Origin: Isoetes taiwanensis
Taxonomy: Eukaryota > Streptophyta > Lycopodiopsida > Isoetales > Isoetaceae
Length of the DNA: 64,000 nucleotides
Assembly: GCA_021234155.1 (NCBI GenBank)
Contig: JAJEKV010000107.1
Location: 3,237,510 to 3,301,509 of the forward strand
Direction: 5' to 3'
This document shows, in pieces, positions 1 through 12,692 of the stretch; position 1 is the stretch's first letter; each line of letters opens with the position of its first letter. A program made the position numbers and the translations under genes. Below the pieces are notes generated by a model, which was given only the letters and a program-made list of their open reading frames with translations, was not told the origin of the DNA and ran no database searches.

Positions 1-1959
1 AAATGTAGATCTGCACAAGCTAGATATTAATTCCCCTAGGTACAAATCCTCCATTCAAGTTTTTTGCCCATAAGATATTCTATTTTAATCTCTCCAACAT
101 CGATTCCGGAAGTCAGTGCAGATTCGACAACATCTTGGCGTTTCATGAGTATATGTGTGACATGGTTGTTAAGATGTGATGTGGTCGTCCCCACTTCAAC
201 ACCAATTATGTTCTTCACATATTCACATTCCATTTTATCTATGGGCATGACAATGTTCATTCATCTCAAGTACATCTATCCATTCCACAACTTTACGATT
301 AATGCTCGACATCGCTCAATACGCATTCTAGTTGGATATTAATTTATATGTAAACAAGATGAATAGTATTTTGATTTCATTGTTCCGCCATAGCGCATCA
401 TTTAGACCATTTCTTTCTGGATAGTAATGGATGTGCTCTTCTTCTTGAAAATGCAGACCTATCCTTGAAATTCATAGATATCCCCATCAACCCTTTGCCA
501 CAAGCTTTTCCTACCACTAGTTATCTCGCTTTTGTGTAGTTTATGTTTCTTTGATAAATACTTTTACCTCATCACCACGAGGAAGGATCTCAAGGAAATC
601 CTAAAATAGTTGTGGATAGCCGAAAAACAAGGGGTTTGAAATTTTGCCCCCAGGACAACGGCTTTTTTTTTCACAAAAATTGCGGTCGATCCTTGTCGAT
701 TTGTAGCTGATCTCCCATACCTCTATTAAGCACCGTAGCTAGCAAAGACACGCAAAATGTTTGGCAAATTTCAGTCCACTGTTCGTTAGGTCATTTTAAG
801 AGACACAAAATTTTGGGTAAAATTTCATGGCGACCGCCGGAAATCCTACCACAAAATTTTAAATCCCTTTACAATTACCTCTTTCAAAATTGACCTATAT
901 CATAATTCCAATGCATTGAAACCAAGGCATGAAATTGGAGGATTCCTTTCAAAATTTTGGTTAAAGTGGGAAAATTTGATTTTCTTAAAGTAGATGCTAT
1001 CAAATTTCCAATAAGAATTTTGTAAAAATAAGTAAAATCTCGATTTCCTTTTACAAATCCGGTGATCATAAATAAAAAGCGCATTTTATCTCGAGATATT
1101 CTCCGGTATATTGTGTCGGTCGATGGCCACTAACATTTTGAGCCAAAACTAAAAACATGATCCAATGGTGCAAATAGAACATATGGTTTAAAATATTTAG
1201 CAGTTATTCACATTATAAACTCACAAAAACTAAACACATGCATCACAAAGATAGAAAAACGGACCTTTGCTTCGAGCAACCTAGATTCTCCATGCTTGGT
1301 ATGCTTAAAAGCACCATAAAAGTCATAATTTCCACCCCTTTCCATCATGCCCATTTTAAAACTAACAAATCCTTACTCTGTGGACGATAAAATCATATTC
1401 TATTCTATTCTTACTCTGGCACCATTTTAGCACCCAAATCCAAAAAGTCTTTAAAACCCTTCTCCAATTCTACCACTCAGCCCATTATCGCCCTCGATTT
1501 CCAAATCTTTCCTTCGCCGAAGGTAAAATTTCTTGATTTAGATGAATATATGCCTTAGTCATGAAGACACATGCAGCGAAGATCTACATCTCCATATTTA
1601 GGATTTGAGCTAAGCTACAATAGGAAAAAGGGACTATCAAGAATCTATTCAACCATGAATCTGGGCAATTTTCAAGCTGGGCGGTTTAGTCTAGATGGGA
1701 TAAAATCTTGGGAGCTATAGCTATGGCTCTTTGCTATGGGACAAAAAAAGGCCACATATCACAATCTCTGAGGAAGAACCACGAGAACTTATATTAAAAT
1801 ATGCATGGCACTACTCATACTGCCTCGAAAATAAGAAGCGATCAAATTTTTGGCCACCAATTCCATCATTGCCAGAGACCATGGTCAGTTTTTCCGACCC
1901 CGAATACACTATTATGCGGGGAAAAGGAGCAAAATTCGCAAAATGATGACTTTTGAACC
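1..1959. other. Intergenic stretch, no supported gene
   Basis: AT-rich sequence without a gene I can support. The only reading frame that looks at all protein-like is a 71-codon frame at 1731-1946 on the + strand (ATG to TGA, internal residues ISEEEPRELILKYAW). I recognise no family in it and see no clear splice context. Short open frames near 64-342 and 884-1084 have low-complexity composition and look like chance. Confidence 0.5.
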
Positions 1960-2720
1960 ACATTCTAGAACCGCTGCTAGAAAGAGAGGCGGGGAGGATT
2001 AATCTCTAGGCCCCAATGGCCTCGCCCGGTGAAGATATATTTACCACGGTTTTGGGGATCCGGTGGAAATCACCCGTCCTCGGAATCCCCATGCAAGATT
2101 CCCTCGTCCCCTCCTCGAGGAATCCCACGGTTAAGCGTGCGATTAATGGCTTCTTCTAGATTCCTCGGGTGGTTTATTTGTCGGATCAGTGAGGCCATCG
2201 CGGGAAAATCATACCTGCTTCCTCCTCTATTGCTACTACGTTTCTCGCCCACCTTTTGATTCCGGTCGGCCACGAATTGATCCCATCCGATTCCATGGCC
2301 AGGATTGAGGAGAAAATCCCACACAAAATTCCTATTAGTGCGGGGAATTTTGGCGGTTAATGCATGGTAAGATGGGATCGAATCCTCCCCGGAATCACAC
2401 TCTTGCAGGGTATCCTCACGGGATAAGCCAAAGCGGGGAAATAAAGTATCCAGCACCTCGCCCGAGCCCCGTCCTCGCCGTAATCATTTTGGCGACAAAA
2501 ACCGGATCTAAAGCGGCCTCCTGGCGGTTCGGGGAAGCCTCCCCAGCGGCTTCCATTACCGGAGTGCAAAGATATCACGAGAAAAACTTCGGTTCTTCCA
2601 CCCAGTCCTTGAGAATCAATGGTGTGGGGAACAACAACTTGTTGGAGCTTCGACTATTACTCACCGATGCCTAGCATAGGAAGCTGGAGCACGCCGACCT
2701 TTTGGGCATGGCCGGTATGG
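1960..2720. other. GC-rich block, possibly a degraded coding or retrotransposon segment
   Basis: Base composition jumps to clearly higher GC than the flanks on both sides. The longest frame lies on the - strand (2070-2456, 128 codons) and contains segments such as NHPRNLEEAINRTLN, rich in Arg, Gly and Pro. A second - strand frame overlaps it (2357-2578), so a frameshifted single protein is possible. The composition recalls gag-type or 5' exon sequence, but no zinc knuckle, protease or RT motif is visible. The function is unknown and this may be a dead retroelement piece. Confidence 0.3.
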
Positions 2721-3040
2721 ATATACGCCTTATCCACTTTCTAAAATGGCAATCTATATTTCTTTTCCACAAGCATTTCAAAAAACCCATCCAAAACACT
2801 CAAAAATAGAAATATGACCTTTAAGTGTATTAAGCAGCTACTCAAATATGGCAAAATATACAATTTTGCATATAATACAATAACCAGGAATCATAGTCCC
2901 ACCTTGCAAGAAACCAGCGGCCACCCGACGAAATGAAATATTGCAATAAAACACTTTAGCACAACTAGTTACTAAATGTACTGCCAATCCAAAGGAACTA
3001 CAATACGTATATCAGTTATCTACATTTTATTTTGACGCAG

Positions 3041-3099
3041 GAAATACGCGTGCCCATGTCTGCCGATTTTGAGGAGATCTCAGTTTTCGAAGTGGTCAG
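3041..3099 (+). other. Candidate internal exon of an unidentified gene
   Basis: A pyrimidine-biased stretch ending in CAG at 3040 precedes an open block that reads EIRVPMSADFEEISVFEVV in one frame, followed at once by a GTAAGC donor at 3100. The acceptor, open frame and strong donor together suggest a real or relic exon, but no partner exon in a compatible phase was found. It is not part of the PAS2 family. Confidence 0.28.
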
Positions 3100-3482
3100 G
3101 TAAGCTCCTATTATATTGTTATAGACATTGCTTTCTGACTTCTTAAAATCGTTTAGCATTAGGTAGTTTAAAGTGCCGAATTGAAGTCTAGTTTAGGATT
3201 TAGGTTGCCGGATTGAAAGCTGCTTTTGCATAAGCATCGTGCCGCATTTAAGCATTTGTGCAAAACACTTAGCATAAGCATCTCTGGAAAACATTTCAGC
3301 ATTCGAGTTGAAATCAATCGACAAAATCTCGCAGCCCCTGATTACTGAATAGAAAATATGCCGGGACTCAACTTTCCTGTTGAAGACGGTTGAGTGAGCT
3401 TTCGTTCAGCATATTAAGGTTTAGCGCTTCTCATATGCCTTTCATGCATTGCCACCAGATTGAAGTTTTGGAATTGCCCCGT

Positions 3483-3538
3483 GGTCTAACCAATGCTTAT
3501 TGGGTTTGGTGGTCTAGCCAATGCTTATTGGGTTTGGT
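3483..3538. repeat. Tandem duplication, 2 x 28 bp
   Basis: Two adjacent 28-bp units (3483-3510 and 3511-3538) differ at a single base. The unit begins GGTCTAACCAATG. Confidence 0.9.
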
Positions 3539-5035
3539 ATTTTATAGATAATATCCGGAGCACATGTTGTGTGCTAATTCCTCCATAAGCCTATACAATG
3601 GGGTTAAAATACCTGCAATGTCTATACTTTCAAACTTCCAAATTTCTAATTTCTGAAACTAACTAGATTCCATAGCGCGCTTTTGATAAAGAATCCATTA
3701 AACCAAGCTCCTCTTTGCTAGCTTCTTAGTATGTAGGGAATCGGCTTCTTGCATTCACCATGCCTAGAACAGCTCCATCAAAGATTGCCTCTTTGGGAAA
3801 TGGTGTCTAGTGGGCCTTTTCTTGCAAAAAATTTTTTACCATCGTTTTTTCATTGTTTAAGTCTGGCCCTGCATCAATTGTGTTTTTGCTTATGAGAAAA
3901 TTCTCCTTTTTTGATAAATGAGTATGCCAACGTGTGTGTGCAACTCATCCAATCTGAAGGAAAGTTGGTTGACACTTACATTATATGAGTGTAACATAAT
4001 ACCGCAAGGAGATGAAGCTGAGTTAGGAGATTGTGAGAGCTGTCTTCAAAGTGATTTTGCATCTGATTCTAAATCAGAATTTGTGGGAGATGCAGCAGCA
4101 AGCATTAACTTATTGAGGGGCTACATCACCATGAGTTGGTTGAAAGTGTAATCCAGTAGTGTAATGGTCAAGTGTCTGCATAGCTATCTTTTTCTGTCAA
4201 ATGTGCGTTTGTTTATCGAATGCAGGTGGAAAAGCAGGACCTTTTTGTGCGCGAGACTTATCAATCACGGATGCTTAAAATGAGGATATCGTGGCCATTT
4301 TCAATCTTACTCCATTGAGAACATAAGTAGAAGGGCTAGCGGGCAGCCAAAAGATTGGCACAGGAATGGTGTAGGAGAATGCAGTTTTGCTTTTCCAATG
4401 TTGGGACCAATTGGCTGAAAAGATCATTGAAGGCATCACAGCTTGGGATCGAAATTATAGAATTTTTGTTGAAGGGCATAATCAATTGAAGTTCTGTTAA
4501 GCCAAACACAGCCATTAAAAGCGAGTTTGGGATGAGATAAAATTAGTGGATATTAAAAACAAAAAAATTCTCTAAATTTTGAGTCAGTAATAAAATCTTC
4601 TTTCTTTCCTGCATTTACCAACCTACAAATGGACAGAAGTATTTTTCAAAATGCATCCATATCAAACTAACAGACGAATTTCTATGATACTTCATAATAA
4701 AGAACTCAGGTTTTCTTCAAATAAGGGCATAGTAACAGTACTCTTACTTGAAGCCCTTCCACTGTGGAATTTGTGGAATGTGGCTGACATATAGCGCCTT
4801 GACCCAAAATTTGCTGGCATTGTGCATATCAGATTAAAGGTTGAAGATTGCTTATTTTTGCATTGCTAATGTTGTGGATTATGAATTTCAAGCTCTTCAA
4901 TTTTATAGAATATATTTGAGAACCTGTTGTCAATGCAAATGTCCATCTTAATCATTTCATCCTGTGCAGTTTATTTTCTTTTGGCTTTCCTATTTTATTT
5001 TATGGCTTATATATTCAGATCTGGGAAGAGCTTCA

Positions 5036-7068
5036 ATGGCAAACTGGGGGTTTAAGAGGACATATCTTTCCATTTACAACTCTGTCTTGTGTCTTGGCTG
5101 GTATGCTTCAAGGTTTATGCTTGTCTTCTTATCTTATTTTTTAACAAATATTGCTGAAGAAACTTGAATGGAAGGGCACAAATTTTGGCCCTGGCAATCA
5201 TAGCACTGAGGGACACAGGATCTGAAGCAGTATATGAAGCCATCAAGAAACCCCTGCAAATCTGGCAGACTGCAGCACTAGTCGAAGTAAGTCATCACCA
5301 TAAGCAGTGACATTAGTGCTTGCATGACCTTACATGGTCACTAATATCTTTACAATATCTGTGTGTTTATCCTCAACACTGAAGATCTTCAACAGCTTAG
5401 TTGGTGAGGCAGCTCATACTTGTTTCGTTATTCAATTGAGGACTCAAATGGCTTTGCATGGTCTCTCTTTTCTAAAGTAGATGAGTTCCTTGCAGGTATT
5501 GTGAGATCTCCTGTATCAGCTCACGTTACCTCAAATCGCGTCAAGAATTTATGTCACGTGGGGCATTCTTTGGAGTTTTCCCAGGTACATAGTGCATCAT
5601 TTATTTGCTTTTAATACCAACAGTGTTGCCTTTCTGATACGTATCCCGTGACAGATACAAAAGCATTGGATCGTCTCAGTTCTCATCCTTAGCTGGTCGA
5701 TCACTGAGGTACATATTTTACTTGTTTGAAATTAAGGTCTAAATGAATGAGCTCGATGACTTCTATAATGGAAAGATTTAGAACAATCAGGGATACAGTT
5801 TGCAGCTAGTTGCAGTATGTGTATGACCTTGACCAAACTGCTGGTCTCATAAAGAATTGATGCTGTGTTTTGAAATTGGGTCTTTTAAGGATAACAAATA
5901 TTCTGCCATCTGCCAATGTAAATAGCAACAATGCTATGAAAGTACTTTAACAGCGAGAAAAGTGATAACAATATGGAACAAACGAACTAAAAGTAGGGCA
6001 TGGATATGCCGTTGTGATATAGGTCACATCAGCAGGCAGATAATGAGCTGTCGAGTGACACATCAGCTGAGTCATGTGACAGATAGGTAAAAGGATATAT
6101 TAACAAGCAGACTTCAGCAATCAAAATGAATCAGCAGTTTACGGTACTTCACAGCCTTTCTGAGGATGAGGACATAGACTGTTTAAAAGAAAACCCCTCC
6201 TCATCAAGATATTAGTGACTGAATTCTCAGATTGAGTACTTGTTAAGTCTGAAGTTGTGACCTGCCAAAAGCTATCTACTTGTAGGACATAAATGTAGAG
6301 TAATATGGCCATTGTCGAGCTGTTCCCTGACAAAACAGACCTAACAGAACTGGACTTACCTTTTGTGTTCTTTTCTTTTTCTGATTGGCTTATCTCTGCA
6401 ATGTGAATGGTATTTAGGTGATTCGTTATTCATTTTTTGCTTTAAAAGAAGGCGTTGGATGGACCCCTGGGTTTCTACAGTGGTTGCGGTAGGCACATTC
6501 CTAGTTGGATATAGAAACAAATGTACGAGCATGTCCTGAGCCTTTTTTCTTTTGCTTTCACAGATACAGTACCTTCATGTTCCTTTACCCATCTGGGATA
6601 TTTGGGGAGGTTGGACTTGCACTTACCTGGCTTTGCCATACATGAAGGTTAGCAGCAATACTTGGGAAAATGGCTGAGGAGTTTTCAAAAGATATTCAAA
6701 ATGCATAGTCTAGACATTAGTATGATTTTGTGTGTAGTGGTTTAATGCTTTTTTATGTTTTGTGTTCTATCATGTACTTATATCAAAAGAGGGGCTTTTG
6801 CAGGTGTCAGATTTGTATTGTATTAGGATGCCAAATAAGCTCAACTTTGCTTTTGATTACTATTATGCATCTATTTTGGTGCTTCTTGCATATGTTCCAG
6901 GTAATCAGAGGCAATGTGCTATTTATGTTTTTTTTAATCAGGTCTAACATGACCATCTTATGTCCTGTAGGTAGTCCGTACATGTATACTTACATGATTG
7001 GTCAGAGAAACAAAGTGTTAAATGGCAAGACAAAAAAAAAGCCAATAGCCAGTTCTATGCATGCTTGA
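5036..7068 (+). pseudogene. PAS2: PAS2-like very-long-chain 3-hydroxyacyl-CoA dehydratase, disrupted by small indels
   Basis: Family role: ER-membrane enzyme that dehydrates 3-hydroxyacyl-CoA in very-long-chain fatty acid elongation. Nine exons with GT-AG junctions: 5036-5100, 5175-5286, 5385-5403, 5496-5584, 5655-5708, 6418-6488, 6564-6647, 6804-6900, 6971-7068. Diagnostic blocks in order: YNSVLCLGW, KKPLQIWQTAALVE, IVRSPVSA, ILSWSITE, VIRYSFFALKE, LYPSGIFGEVGL (carrying the Tyr and Glu expected at the active site) and RMPNKLNFAFDYYYA. Total exon length is about 229 codons, near the usual 220. Damage: one extra base in exon 4 near 5520; one base missing at the end of exon 4 (a Pro-Glu junction now reads Ser-Gln), which restores frame; and two extra bases in exon 7 near 6621-6624, which bring a stop just before the donor. 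Exon 8 and 9 phases fit only the uninterrupted frame. It is either a young pseudogene or an active gene with consensus errors. The C-terminal tail lacks an obvious ER-retrieval motif. Confidence 0.85.
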
Positions 7069-8917
7069 ACATGCTGCAATATGATACTATATTGCTTTGT
7101 ATCAGCTTCAAGAAGGGCACCTTTCTTAGTGGCATGTAGGAAATGCCAGTTATTTGTAGGGTTGCAGAATTAAGTATCATCAAAATGGAGATGAAAAAGA
7201 AAAAAAGAGATTATCATCTTTGTGGTTTTATTTTTTGAAGTTTTGTTTAAGGAAATTTTCCAGGATAGCCCTAATGCCCTTGGATCAACTCAATACAATA
7301 GTGACTACTTCCTATGATTTGGCCAATGGTTTGGCGAAAATGGTTTTTTTGTTAAATGAAGTGGTTTTTTTGTTTATAGAATCTGCTTTACTGGCCCCCC
7401 TCTGACATGCACAGATCTCAGCCCTTGATTTTGCAGATTGTGAGGTCTGGATTTGTGCCATGTGTGGGGGGGCGGGCGGCGCAGTGAAACAAATGTGTCC
7501 CACGGATGCTTGGACGCTGGGGGAAGGCCGACAGAGAGGAGTGCCGTGGCAGCTTGTAGGGGTTTGAGGAAGGGTTTTAGGCTTGGAGATGTTAGCTCCT
7601 GCTGCAGTGCGCTTACTGTTGGAGATGTTTTGCCAATGCCAATTCCATCTGTGGAAGGCATGCAGATGCTCTTGAGGTAGGGCCTCGTTTCTAAATTCTG
7701 GGATTGCTGAATTTTTGCTAGCAACAATAACTTTGAGATTGAGGTGGAATTGCCAATATCAGATTTCTGCATTATGTCTCCATCAGAGGTAAAGAAATTA
7801 GTGTGCGTATTCAAGGAGTATATCTATGACTCCAGCTATGTGGCATGTGGATTGCTGGAAGGTTCCCTCAGGTCTGCTGTTTGATTCCTTGATGGTGGCA
7901 CGTTTTCTTCCAGAGTCCCTATTTTCTGTGCTGGATACAGACACACCAGTCTTTAGCAGTGTCAATGATTTGCTTGAAAAGTACACGGGCTGTGGAGCAG
8001 TAGTGCCAATTGCTCTGGGTGGACAGGGCTAATAGAGGTCGAAGAGAACTCAAATTATATAATTGTCCTGCTTCGATGGTAGTGTATTGCATGGGATGGC
8101 GAGCATGGGACCTTTGAAGGTATCCTTGAGAACCATGCAGGGTTAGTATTGTTGCTGCACTTTGTACATATAGCATTTCTCCGTTGTCTTGCTGCCATTG
8201 AAAGGGTTTTCTTTGCTGAAAGGCTTCTTCAAGAAGCTTGTTTCCTGTGTATACCAGATGTATGTTGGACTTGCAGGAATCGTAGAAATATGTTATGGGA
8301 TGGTCAAATTGTAGCAGTTTTCGCACTGTCCATTTCTGTTTGAAACTCATCCGATGCAGCAGCTGGCACAATTTGTTTCTCAATGTGTCAACTATTCTGT
8401 TATGTTTAGGTTGTTGCTATTGGTAATTGTGTTAAGGGGTGTTTTCTGTGGCAGTTTGTTAATGGACAAAAAAATGTGCATATTTTGTGCATATTTGTTT
8501 TCTGTGGCAATGGTCATAACATTCATTTGGAATTGGTTCATATTCCCCGTACGTATTTCATGGCATATGGGGAGCGTTTTGCTATACATGGGTGTGAGGT
8601 GTAAAATCCTCCATCCTTGATTTGGTATATTCCGAAGTTCATCCTTTGATCCAATGATCACACATGAGCCATTAACACATGAGCCATTAAACACATATAA
8701 TTACTCATATGAAATGTCATATAATTACTCAACCTTAACAATCTGGCCCTCAAGTTTTAAGGCTGAGATCAGATCTCAGTCGTTGGTTGCAAGAGTGTTA
8801 CCCACTCGTAACACATTAAAACATGCATAAACACCTAGTTTGTTCGCTAAAATGGCTATAAACACCTAGCATGTTATGAAAACCACCATAAAACCACTAC
8901 AAAACCATCAGAAAAAA
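7069..8917. other. Spacer downstream of PAS2-like gene
   Basis: The first 150 bases are a plausible 3' UTR. The remainder shows short overlapping frames (7453-7680, 7826-8032, 8149-8343 on +; 7374-7814, 7919-8383 on -) with no recognisable family. Small palindromes lie near 8763-8779 (CTGAGAT/ATCTCAG) and 8794-8813 (GTGTTAC/GTAACAC). A weak inverted similarity links about 7411-7445 with about 8740-8780, so a decayed TIR element of about 1.4 kb is possible but unproven. Confidence 0.35.
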
Positions 8918-9033
8918 GAGGATAACACCCTAGAACTCGGGTGTTATGCCCTACTATAACAAACTCGGGCCTCCGGCCCTCGTTTGTTATAATAGGGCAT
9001 AACACCCTTGTTCCAGGGTGTTATCCCCCTCTT
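8918..9033. repeat. Long imperfect hairpin (foldback), about 55-bp arms
   Basis: The left arm (8918-8971) and right arm (8975-9033) are inverted copies around a 3-base loop, GGGCC-TCC-GGCCC. Arms share GATAACACCCT, GGGTGTTATGCCCTA and TATAACAAAC with a few mismatches and a 2-3 base length difference. The hairpin is far more perfect than the surrounding sequence. It could be a small foldback MITE or a precursor-like small-RNA hairpin. No target-site duplication was identified. Confidence 0.85.
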
Positions 9034-10029
9034 CCACCATTTGATCTTTATAACATAACTAGAAACTGGTGCTCGATACTGGGCATAAGAACAGATTGTT
9101 ATTTATATGGGTTTCCCAATACTGAACTAAATCAAGATGGAACTAAGGCCCTTTTTCCACGGCACCCCTGTCTTAAATTTGTGAAGATATGATTGGGCCA
9201 CATAATCATATAAGACACCTTAGTTTTTCCACACACATTTTTAAGACATGTCGCATATGCCTACCGTACAACTTTGGAGTTTTTAAGACATGTCGTATAC
9301 CCATTTTGTGACCGGACTGACATTCTTATCCATGGGATATGACTCAGACGGATGTGAAACCTCTGGTTCGGAAGAAGAGGCATTAGAAGCCAACCTAGCA
9401 ATCTTTTGCAAGAAGAGTTAGATAGCTACAAATCAAACACCCTATGGACTCTAGAATGGCTAGAGGTGGCTTCAATCGTAGTTTAAACTTCAATAAACGG
9501 AGAGGATAGACAAGGAAATCAACGTGCTTCCAAAGCTTTTGGAGGACCTGGGCCAGAGGACTACCATAGTGCATAAAATGTTAAGGAAACTCAGGGTGAT
9601 GGCATGGAACCAGATGAATACTAGGTTCTTGCAATAAATTTTAGACAAATTTGATGTTATGATTGGTTTTTCCAGTTTACATAATACATTGAAAGTACAA
9701 TAATGCATGTTGCAGGTCTGTAACTTTAGCAATATATTACAGATAGACAATAACTAACGCTACTAGGATTCACACTTTGATTCTAAAAACATGGCGCTCT
9801 TTGAGATTTTACCAGACTGATGCCGATTTCTACTGACTGATATATTTAACAATACAAAATATGATATCTAAAGTAGAAAACTGGACATACTTTGGAATTG
9901 TTTAACATCTCTGACTTTTAATAGTGCATGGGCTATTACAGATATTTAATGTTTATTTACTCTTACATATTCAATAAAAATTCTGGTTTAGCATCTGAGC
10001 TTATATTTCCAAAATTTCCTTTTGTTTAA
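9034..10029. other. Intergenic stretch, nothing recognised
   Basis: AT-rich. A short direct repeat (TTTTAAGACATGTCG) occurs twice about 45 bases apart near 9239 and 9283. No coding or element structure was recognised. Confidence 0.5.
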
Positions 10030-10935
10030 GACTAGCAGAAAGGGCAGGAGAGACAATAGGTGATCAAACATAAACCCTATGTATCTTCGAAATCCCTATG
10101 TATCTTCCGCCCCTGCCTTATTACCATGAATATGCTAACGAGGTAATCTTGGTTGGTTGTAGGTAGGTACCGGGATTTTCCTCTTATTGTATCTCTTGCT
10201 TTTTATGTTGAAGTTGGACAATAGGATGGTGAGGATAGCTTGAAGCAGTTGCTGCAATACATGATTATGATATACTCAAATACAACGGTTTGGTTATTAC
10301 AATATTTGTCTTCTTGAATGACATGACCAATTGGTGTAGTTGGGATTTTATCCATTTTCCATATGCAAAACTTATTTCATCTAGTTCCACTATATGTTTT
10401 TATCTCCTGTAATACAGTCACAGGGACCGGTAGTTCTTATTTTTTTTGATTTCTCTATGCTGAATTTCCACTTGTACACACTACACAAAAAAGTGAGAAA
10501 TGACATAACATAATATAGCTGATCTGACCTTTACATAGATTTTACATAGTTCTATTATGATTTTGGTATAGACATGATATCTAAATTGTACTTGAAGCAT
10601 TGTAATATGATATCAGAGTTTTGCTCAAACATTTATAGTACACTATGGGTTATACATGTTGTGGTTATAATGACATAATGTAATGACATAGAACTTGGTT
10701 TTCCAAGTACTTTTACCTAGTCTTAGTGGTGATATGGCATGAAAAGTTAAAAGGCTGATGCAGATAAAATAACTTCGAAAGATATAGATATTGGGGTTTT
10801 GTTTAATATGCATTATGCATGGTACTTGATACTATGGTAAGTGTGCTCTACTTAGGCATAGGATGATAATGCTACCAAGGGATTGACCAAGGCGGATGTT
10901 TAGACTAGTGATTACTAGTCTAGGGCCTGGACCCT
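10030..10935 (+). repeat. Unit A of a three-copy diverged repeat
   Basis: Two conserved blocks recur in the same order at 19533-20180 and 21856-23035. Block 1 (about 10040-10220) contains a run like CATGAATATGCTAA followed by TTGGTTGGTTGTAGGTA. Block 2 (about 10862-10925) contains GGATGATAAT, then AAGGGATTGACCAAGGC and GGATGTT. Spacing between the two blocks differs between units. The GGCTGCAGGTAC-type core resembles an intron-exon boundary, but no convincing protein results. Confidence 0.55.
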
Positions 10936-11746
10936 ATTATTATTATTATTGAAGCTATTTTGCTTTAATTAATCAATTTTGTTTGACACTCAATAGTGTT
11001 CTAGAGATCTTTCATAACACTAGAACACTTGAACTTCATCTGAAATATATGTTGCATATTTGTAAAAATACATTTTTGTTGCTTTATATATTTAAGGGTG
11101 AAAAATATTTTTGCAATGCTTTGGCAATGTGCAAAATCCCTTGAACACTATTTTATATGCTTCGAGAAGCTTTTTATAATTTTCAAAAAGCCAAGTTTTG
11201 GCAAAGTTGGGGTTTTCTTGACAAATACAAGGAAAAATTTTTGACTATGTATTTTAGGGCTCACCCCAGAGTTTTTTCCTAAGCGCAATATGGCTGCCTA
11301 CACGATTTGTTGGCACTCATGCCGATTTCATGGTTGTAGCTGCATTCACATACATCTTGAAGAAAGAAAAAAAAGGCATGGGCCGGATTGGTCAAAATTA
11401 TACCAGAAATTGGATGCAAATGGTCGATTTACTATGAGGAGCCAAAATGGCTGTCGATTTATAGCAGACCTGGGCATAAGCAAATTGTCTAGAGTTTTTT
11501 TTCACCTTTCCTTACATGGTGGAATAAATTGTTGAAATAACTGGATGCCAGCGATGTTGCGGCAGATGCTTACTCCAGTTCTTGCTATAACAAAGATGTG
11601 GCAAAGAATAACTAGCTTTACAAGTTTTATAGCGGAAGGATGCATACTTCTATTCTATTCATACACTAGGATATATTTTAACTTTTATTATCAGGTTTGA
11701 ATACGTGCTTATCTGAATATAATGGGCAGATGTCTTATTCTGTTGA
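10936..11746. other. Intergenic stretch
   Basis: Starts with a short ATT microsatellite (10935-10950). An 81-codon + strand frame at 11290-11535 has no recognised family. Nothing else supported. Confidence 0.45.
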
Positions 11747-11992
11747 TTTTTTTTTTTTTTTGAAGAACTGTGTCATCAATATATTAAAAGAATGGTAATG
11801 TTACAAAGCAAGTGAGGAGGAAGGAGAACTGCCCCAAAGAGACAGCGATACCTCGACACTCCACAACAAACTCACAGAAAAACTGCAAATCTACTGCTGT
11901 ACAAACCGACCATCACCATCTACAACACCCAAGAAGTCCCGCCAAATGGCAAACTTCCGCTCTACTACTCCCTTAAAAGGATTACTTTTTTA
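11747..11992 (-). mobile_element. 5'-truncated LINE 3'-end scrap
   Basis: A T15 run (11747-11761) is followed by GAAGAACTGTG and a stretch with the look of a plant LINE 3' UTR read in reverse, matching the style of the other LINE 3' ends here (poly-T, then GAAG or similar, then a T-rich ATTA segment). After about 240 bases the composition reverts to the flanks. No clear target-site duplication was found, so the boundary near 11992 is approximate. Confidence 0.5.
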
Positions 11993-12642
11993 AACTACTC
12001 TATGCATTTCTTTATAGCAAAGGGAAAAGCATTTGGGACGTGACATCCTGTGAAATGTAGGTGTTGCGAAAGTGTGAAAATCACTATGGCAAAACATCAG
12101 ATTCAAATTTGCTGATACTTGGTGGGCGAATACTAGGTTAAAAAAGATCTTACATCATAAGACCATTTGGCAGTTGTAAATATGCCGTAATGGCTTGCTT
12201 CTCCAGGAAATGGATATATTGAACCATTGTTGAAACAATGGTTAAGTGGTAAAAAATTCTGGTATATATGAAGAAGTTGTGGCTTTGCAAATAGTTACAG
12301 ATTTAGTGCACAACGTTTTGGACTTGGAATACATAAAGCACATATACAGCAGTTTAAATTTAGCAGATAAATATGTACTTTTAGCACATAGCAAGTGCAT
12401 CTTGAAACTTTACGTTCTTGCATTTATGTGTTTGTTTCTTCATGGAAAAGGATATATCTCCTTCTTATCAAGACCAAGTTTATGCATTTACACATAGATA
12501 ATATATGCAAATGCTAAAGCTTGAAACTAATACAGATTTACTACACCATATCCGTACATAGAGTGCATAATACATTTTAGTTTGATAAATATGGAGCAAT
12601 TCATATTGCAGCTTTTGGATTCGAGAAAAATCTTAATTTATA
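11993..12642. other. Spacer up to the LINE-1 insertion site
   Basis: AT-rich, no recognised gene; an 83-codon + strand frame at 12246-12497 is probably chance. Confidence 0.45.
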
Positions 12643-12651
12643 ATTCCTTAT

Positions 12652-12658
<7 letters not shown>
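12643..12658. repeat. Target-site duplication of LINE-1, 3' copy
   Basis: ATTCCTTATCTCTTTT here is repeated exactly at 19517-19532. It abuts the poly(T) run (poly(A) tail on the - strand), as expected for the 3' side of a LINE insertion. Confidence 0.93.

Positions 12659-12692
<34 letters not shown>

Larger units (their letters stand above)
2721..5035. other. Spacer upstream of the PAS2-like gene, with exon-like scraps
   Basis: Mostly AT-rich non-coding sequence. Three pieces look faintly coding: a 59-bp exon-like block at 3041-3099 (listed separately), a 77-codon frame at 3918-4151, and a block after a CAG acceptor at about 4224. The last two have no recognised family and no consistent splice model that joins them. 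No promoter elements can be assigned with confidence to the gene that starts at 5036. Confidence 0.4.

Noticed and set aside
7411-8780. A 1.4-kb TIR transposon suggested by AGATCTCAGCC-type inverted ends
   Set aside because: Inverted similarity is short and interrupted, and no target duplication or homologous copy is visible.
12659-12688. Poly(T) run as a transcription terminator or simple repeat
   Set aside because: It is the LINE-1 poly(A) tail, because it lies exactly between the element and its target duplication.
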